A stretch of 64,000 nucleotides of DNA from Companilactobacillus kedongensis. GTDB taxonomy: Bacteria > Bacillota > Bacilli > Lactobacillales > Lactobacillaceae. The stretch spans positions 1 through 64,000 of the forward strand of contig NZ_RHOR01000002.1 of the NCBI RefSeq assembly GCF_003946625.1. Direction: 5' to 3'. The position numbers and the translations under genes are program-made. Under the pieces are notes generated by a model. It had not been told where the DNA came from and made no database searches. It was given only the letters and a program-made list of their open reading frames with translations. Each line of letters begins with the position of its first letter. The first letter of the stretch is position 1. Below, piece by piece: positions 59,818 to 64,000 of this stretch.

Positions 59818-60080
59818 AAAAAACGTCCTTTGACGACTTAATATCATCAAAGGACGTTTAAAACGCGTTACCACCTTTATTTACAACATTATTACTAATG
59901 TTGCCTTAAACAAACTGTGAACAATTTGCCGGCACGATAATGAGTGCAACCAGTGCCATCTACTTTGGTTTCCCATTTTGAGGCACAACTGTCAGGTGAT
60001 ATTGAAGATACATATACTATTGTCTCGCATCGACCGACAACTTTCTGAAGTAGTCTGTATTTCAAGTTCCTGATGAACGT
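59818..60080 (-). promoter_or_regulatory. T-box leader of the hydratase-like gene
   Basis: Minus strand: stem I closes with TCAGG/CCTGA (60073-60069 and 59996-59992). The T-box motif is AAGGTGGTAACGCG (59877-59864), with AAC where ACC is usual. Terminator AACGTCCTTTGA..TCAAAGGACGTT ends near 59818. By the spacing seen in the other two leaders the specifier would be ATC (60000-59998), isoleucine; this is tentative. Confidence 0.75.
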
Positions 60081-60104
60081 TTATTTATTCGTTTGATTGC
60101 TATT

Positions 60105-60133
60105 AATTTAATTCTTTTATTACAAAATGTCAA
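60105..60133 (-). promoter_or_regulatory. Promoter of the T-box/hydratase transcript
   Basis: Minus strand TTGACA (60133-60128), 17-nt spacer, TAAATT (60110-60105). The region 60134-60316 is AT-rich and should also hold the plus-strand promoter of the next gene, which I cannot pin down. Confidence 0.6.
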
Positions 60134-60316
60134 CCGAATATTAAAAATAGATTAGTTTGATTTTAATTTATTCAGAATTGAACTCAGAAAAGTATACTTA
60201 GGATTACTCGTTATTTGTCAACAAAGCTTTTTTAAAACACGGTTCTAAATATCAAAATATTTGTTGTATAGGATATACATCAGGGTGATAATGAAATTAT
60301 TGGAGAGGGGGATTTT

Positions 60317-61513
60317 ATGGGAATTAAAGGAAATCTTATTTTAGCTGTGGCAGCTGGTTCGATGTTATTTATGACACCGAGAGTAGTCCAAGCAGATGAG
60401 GTGGATCAGACACAGACACAGGCTGTTACGGCAACTGATAATTCGGTAAATGATACAACATCGAATCCAGCTAATACTGAACAGCCAAGTAGCTCAGTCA
60501 CACAACCAGTGTCGACTACACCTGCTTCAGCAGATAATACAAATAATACAACAACTGCAGATACGACAACAACGGTAAACAATCAGAATCAATATAGCGA
60601 TGAAGCAGCTGATGGTATTTTTCATGTCAACGGTTCAATTGCTTTCTTATATCAGGGAGATGGTACGAGAGTTGATAATCGTGCTTTAGGTGCTAATACA
60701 CCTTGGTATACCGATACTAAGAGAACTTGGAATGATGGTTCAGTTTATTATCGTGTTTCTACTAATGAGTATGTAAATCAAACATCCGGTAATTTTAAAA
60801 ATAACGTTGAGGATTACAGCGGAACTGCCAGTGTAACTTATGATAGTGATGTTAAGTTATATCAAGGTTATGGCAAGAATGCTGTAGATACAGGTAGTAC
60901 GGTATCTCAAAAATCTGATTGGAAAGTGGATAAGCGTGTTTCAAATGGGGGTCAGTATTGGTATGAAGTTGGAAATAACGTTTGGTTACCACAATCATCA
61001 GTTGTCATTAATGACAGTACATATCCAGAAGCTGACTGGGTTGCAGGTGTACCACTGATCTCGCAACGTCCGGAATTGCCTAATGGTTGTGAAATTACTG
61101 CCGTTACTATGATGTTGCAGTATGCCGGAGCAAACGTTAATAAGATGCAATTAGCATATGAAATGCCAAGAAGTTCTGATCCTAACTATGGTTATATGGG
61201 TCAACCTTGGGATAGTACAGGTGTCACGATTTTTCCATCAGCTTTAATGCGTTTGGTAGAAAAATATGCTGGTTCAGCTAAGAATTTAAGTGGACAAGGT
61301 CTGGATGCTATCAAATATCAAATCAGTATTGGTCATCCGGTAGTGACATGGCATACATTACATGGATTCTTATATCATGCTTTGACAGTAACTGGTTATG
61401 ACAGTAATTATATTTATTACAACGATTGCTGGTTAAATCAGTCTATGCAGATGGGTATAAATGAATTTATTAGTAATTGGAATACACAAAATCGTATGGC
61501 AATTAGCTATTAA
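60317..61513 (+). CDS. Secreted SLAP-domain protein with C39-like peptidase domain
   Basis: A 398-aa secreted protein: signal peptide (MTPRVVQA), a Thr/Asn/Gln-rich linker (about 27-95), two SLAP-type modules (NRALGANTPWYTD / YYRVSTNEYVN; then SDWKVDKRVSNGGQYWYEVG), and a C-terminal C39-family domain with Cys in PNGCEITAVTMML, His in FLYHALTVTGYD and Asn-Asp in YYNDCW. It is probably a cell-wall-bound cysteine peptidase; its substrate is unknown. RBS GGAGAGGGGG. It lies 40 nt before an NlpC/P60 SLAP protein gene. Confidence 0.83.
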   Translation: MGIKGNLILAVAAGSMLFMTPRVVQADEVDQTQTQAVTATDNSVNDTTSNPANTEQPSSSVTQPVSTTPASADNTNNTTTADTTTTVNNQNQYSDEAADGIFHVNGSIAFLYQGDGTRVDNRALGANTPWYTDTKRTWNDGSVYYRVSTNEYVNQTSGNFKNNVEDYSGTASVTYDSDVKLYQGYGKNAVDTGSTVSQKSDWKVDKRVSNGGQYWYEVGNNVWLPQSSVVINDSTYPEADWVAGVPLISQRPELPNGCEITAVTMMLQYAGANVNKMQLAYEMPRSSDPNYGYMGQPWDSTGVTIFPSALMRLVEKYAGSAKNLSGQGLDAIKYQISIGHPVVTWHTLHGFLYHALTVTGYDSNYIYYNDCWLNQSMQMGINEFISNWNTQNRMAISY

Positions 61514-61553
61514 TTAATTGTTTTTTAAAAAAGATATATACAAGGGGAAAATA

Positions 61554-63044
61554 ATGAAAAAGAACCAGGTATTTTTGTGGAGTAGTTTTGTTTTATTGTT
61601 AGCCATTGGAGCAAATCAAGAAACTGCAAAGGCTGATACAACAAATACGACTGATCCAACATCAGTTCAAGTACAAGGACAAGCTGCAGAAGTGCAACAA
61701 CCTGTTGATCAAGCCGTAGCTGATGCACCTCAAACAAATTCAGTTCAAGATACAACAGTTCAAGCAAATTCTGAACAAGCTTCAACTACTCAAACAAATA
61801 CAACTCAAAGTACAACAGATACGTCAGTTCAAGATACGACAGCTCAAGCTGATACAACAGATACAACAAGTAATGCCAACCAAGGTGTTATTACACCTGT
61901 TAATGGCGGAGTTGTAACTACTTTTGACAAGATCACACGTTTATATCGTGAAGATGGAACTATGATCGATAATTTTGGATTATCAGCTAATTCACCTTGG
62001 AGAACTGATAAGAAGTTAGCTTTAAATGCACAAAATTATTATCGTGTAAGTACCGATGCTTATGCCAATTCTAACGATGTTACTTTGACATTCGGTGCTG
62101 ATGCTGATGGAATTGTTCAAGTTAAAGGTAATGGTGCAGTTCCTTATTCTCGTGAAGATCAAGGATTCACAAAGAATGATCAAAATAGTAATTTCGCAGC
62201 TGGCTCATTGTGGAAATACAATAAGACAGATGACTTAGACGGTTTAACTTACTATCAAATTGGAAGTAACGTTTGGGTAAATGCGTATGACGCCGCTCCT
62301 TATGTTGCTTATCAAAACCCAGCTGGCTGGCTACAGGTTGAGAATGCTCAACTTCAACCAGAAGGTCCTGTCGGTTACGAACTATATAATGACGTTGAAG
62401 GTGTCAAAGTTTGGTTAGTAAGAAGATACTTTGGTCAATCAAACAGACACACTATTTATGATGCAAATACTGCATATTATGTCAGAAACTTCCAATCAAA
62501 TCATGGCTTGCCAGTAACCGGAATTGTAAACTTGGCAACGTGGACAGCTATGGGATTCTCAGAAGACTCATGGTATGGCATTGATTCATATGTTGCACCA
62601 CTTCAAACAAACACGTTAAGCACACGTTCAGATCATATTGAAGCTATGATCAATCAAGCCTACAAATATGTTGGTCAACCTTGGATCTCTGGTGCTTCAA
62701 GTTCACCAGAATATGGTGTTGATTGTTCTGGACTAGTTGTTCAAGCTTTGTATGCTTCAGGTGTTAATCCATCACCTGTAACATCAATTCAACATGCACA
62801 ACCTGGTAATGAATGGAATTCACGTATGTTGTTTACAGATAATAGAATTCATGCCGTTAACTTTAATGATCGTCAAAGAGGAGACTTGATTTTCTTCGCT
62901 GATCCTTCAACAGGTATTGTATGGCACGTAGGTATTTTATTAGATGCTAACTCAATGATCGATTCATGGGGACCTTACGTTGGTACTTCAGGTATTTACA
63001 GCGGTAAAGGTACAATCGTCGGTGTTAAACGAGTATTTTCATAA
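61554..63044 (+). CDS. Secreted SLAP-domain protein with NlpC/P60 hydrolase domain
   Basis: A 496-aa secreted protein: signal peptide (NQETAKA), Gln/Thr-rich low-complexity linker to about 115, two SLAP-like modules (FGLSANSPWRTDKK / YYRVSTDAYANS), a peptidoglycan-binding-like part (YYVRNFQSNHGLPVTGIVNLATW), and a C-terminal NlpC/P60 domain with Cys in GVDCSGLVVQALY, His in VWHVGILLD. It should cleave peptide stems of peptidoglycan. ATG 61554 follows AAGGGG; the in-frame start at 61518 has no RBS. Same operon as the preceding gene. Confidence 0.87.
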   Translation: MKKNQVFLWSSFVLLLAIGANQETAKADTTNTTDPTSVQVQGQAAEVQQPVDQAVADAPQTNSVQDTTVQANSEQASTTQTNTTQSTTDTSVQDTTAQADTTDTTSNANQGVITPVNGGVVTTFDKITRLYREDGTMIDNFGLSANSPWRTDKKLALNAQNYYRVSTDAYANSNDVTLTFGADADGIVQVKGNGAVPYSREDQGFTKNDQNSNFAAGSLWKYNKTDDLDGLTYYQIGSNVWVNAYDAAPYVAYQNPAGWLQVENAQLQPEGPVGYELYNDVEGVKVWLVRRYFGQSNRHTIYDANTAYYVRNFQSNHGLPVTGIVNLATWTAMGFSEDSWYGIDSYVAPLQTNTLSTRSDHIEAMINQAYKYVGQPWISGASSSPEYGVDCSGLVVQALYASGVNPSPVTSIQHAQPGNEWNSRMLFTDNRIHAVNFNDRQRGDLIFFADPSTGIVWHVGILLDANSMIDSWGPYVGTSGIYSGKGTIVGVKRVFS

Positions 63045-63058
63045 TTTTTGAATTGTTT

Positions 63059-63087
63059 AAGAGTAGATGAAAATCTGCTCTTTTTTA
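63059..63087 (+). terminator. Terminator of the SLAP enzyme operon
   Basis: AAGAGTAGAT, loop gaaa, ATCTGCTCTTTTTT. Confidence 0.82.
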
Positions 63088-63190
63088 TTGACTTCATTAG
63101 TGGTTTTCGGGCAGACTTTTACATGCAAATATTTTGGCTAAATCAAAGTTAATGTCATAATTGAGAAAGCCAATATAAGGGGTGACATGA

Positions 63191-63832
63191 GTGAAAAATA
63201 TTTTAGAAATCAAGGATCTTTCTTATCAAGTAGGGGACAACAAAATTCTCAAACATATCAATTTACAAGTTGAATCTGGACAGTACCTTACTTTTATCGG
63301 ACCATCTGGTAGTGGGAAAAGTACTTTGATGCGAATAGTAGCTTCAATGTTGACAGCCACTTCGGGTGATGTGGTTTTTGATGGCAAGTCGATTAAGGAT
63401 TATGAGCCGACAAAGTATCGTCAACGTGTTTCGTATGCTTTTCAGCAACCGACATTGTTTGGAAAAACAGTCAAAGACAATTTGGAGTTTCCATTCTTAG
63501 TGCGTAATCAGGAATACGACCAAAAAAAGGCCATCTCGGCATTAGAGATGGTCAACTTAGATGAGAGTTATATCAATAAAAGTGTTAATGATATTTCTGG
63601 TGGTGAGAAACAGCGGATCGCTTTATTGCGTAATTTGTTATTTAGACCAGAGATTTTGATCACTGACGAAGTGACTACAGGTCTTGATACGGAAAATAAA
63701 GAAATCGTCCATCAGATGTTGGAGAAATTCAATAAAGAAGATCAAATGACAATTTTACGGGTAACACATGATGAGTCAGAAATTGAGCACGCTGCACACA
63801 AAATTACTATCAAGGATGGTGAAATGATCTAA
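63191..63832 (+). CDS. fetA: ABC ATPase, FetA-like
   Basis: A 213-aa ATPase: Walker A GPSGSGKST, signature ISGGEKQRIALLRNLL, Walker B ILITDEVTTGLD, H-loop LRVTHDESE. The permease gene that overlaps its stop is a UPF0014/FetB protein, so the pair is FetAB-like, proposed to export iron and protect against peroxide. GTG 63191 is the start, with AGGGGTG upstream; an ATG 4 nt earlier is out of frame. A DtxR-family regulator in the window might control it. Confidence 0.82.
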   Translation: MKNILEIKDLSYQVGDNKILKHINLQVESGQYLTFIGPSGSGKSTLMRIVASMLTATSGDVVFDGKSIKDYEPTKYRQRVSYAFQQPTLFGKTVKDNLEFPFLVRNQEYDQKKAISALEMVNLDESYINKSVNDISGGEKQRIALLRNLLFRPEILITDEVTTGLDTENKEIVHQMLEKFNKEDQMTILRVTHDESEIEHAAHKITIKDGEMI

Positions 63833-64000
63833 TGTCTAATAATTTAACCGTTTCAAATACGACCTTAGTTTGGGGCTTTGGTCTTGTTCTAGTAGCGTTA
63901 GTGATCGGATATCGTGAGAAGTTGGGGATCAATAAAGATGTCTTGATCGGAGTTGCTCGAGCCATCGTTCAATTGTCAATTGTTGGGTATATATTAAAAT
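63832..64000 (+). CDS. fetB: FetB/UPF0014-like ABC permease (partial, cut by window end)
   Basis: The ATG at 63832 overlaps the fetA stop (TAATG). The visible 56 codons (SNNLTVSNTTLVWGFGLVLV, then GYREKLGINKDVLIGVARAI) match the N-terminus of UPF0014 permeases. The reading frame is open to the last base. It forms the transporter with FetA. Confidence 0.82.
   Translation, partial: MSNNLTVSNTTLVWGFGLVLVALVIGYREKLGINKDVLIGVARAIVQLSIVGYILK

Overview
The window looks like a chromosomal segment of a low-GC Gram-positive bacterium of the family Lactobacillaceae. The Companilactobacillus (former Lactobacillus alimentarius/farciminis) branch is my best guess but is an inference. The reasons are AT-rich codon use, SLAP-type and WxL-type surface proteins, T-box leaders, a PTS permease, an LmrB-type pump next to a DUF4811-type protein, nucleoside deoxyribosyltransferase and HelD. 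There is no prophage, rRNA operon or CRISPR array. The only mobile element is a TnpB-only IS200/IS605-type insertion at about 30.1-31.7 kb.

Layout. 0.3-6.5 kb: an acyl-CoA dehydrogenase/EtfB/EtfA operon, then a glycine-betaine type ABC importer. 6.6-10.5 kb: an Rgg-like regulator and a short UvrA paralogue. 10.7-16.2 kb: three tandem WxL surface-protein paralogues, the third collapsed by a large internal deletion. 16.2-20.8 kb: a leucine operon leuB-leuC-leuD-MFS (no leuA) behind a ribosome-type attenuator with a Leu-rich leader peptide. 20.8-23.5 kb: a SnoaL-like gene divergent from an orphan CopY-like repressor, then an SOS-controlled umuC/yolD pair. 23.6-30.1 kb (minus strand): two MFS permeases, an MMPL exporter, a TetR regulator and ndt. 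30.1-31.7 kb: the tnpB element and its probable omega RNA. 32-34.4 kb: two small secreted SLAP-like paralogues and an Acr3 permease. 34.4-37 kb (minus strand): a polar amino-acid ABC importer under a T-box with a probable His specifier and a duplicated antiterminator/terminator module. 37-39.9 kb: a PadR operon. 40-45.5 kb: redox, GNAT, CMD/AhpD-like, DtxR-family, tRNA-Thr and VIT-family genes. 45.7-51.7 kb: a choice-of-anchor-A wall protein, a GtrA-like protein and HelD. 51.7-64 kb: T-box trpS, a LacI/PTS-IIC/cupin locus, marR-MFS-DUF4811, a T-box-controlled hydratase, two secreted SLAP enzymes (C39-like and NlpC/P60) and the start of a fetAB-type exporter.

The most unusual signal is a family of large structured repeats with 12 recognisable copies (seven complete, five reduced or partial). 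A complete copy is a closing stem enclosing three hairpins, about 150-175 nt. Stem sequences differ between copies but pairing is kept. A CCAAGGT-type loop, a T-T mismatch in the closing stem and a C-T mismatch in hairpin 2 are held constant in the copies where those parts are complete. Nine copies lie within about 30 nt downstream of a coding or tRNA gene and in that gene's orientation, and most are followed by a separate intrinsic terminator. This suggests a structured 3-prime-UTR RNA family. It should be compared with Rfam and with related genomes before being called new.
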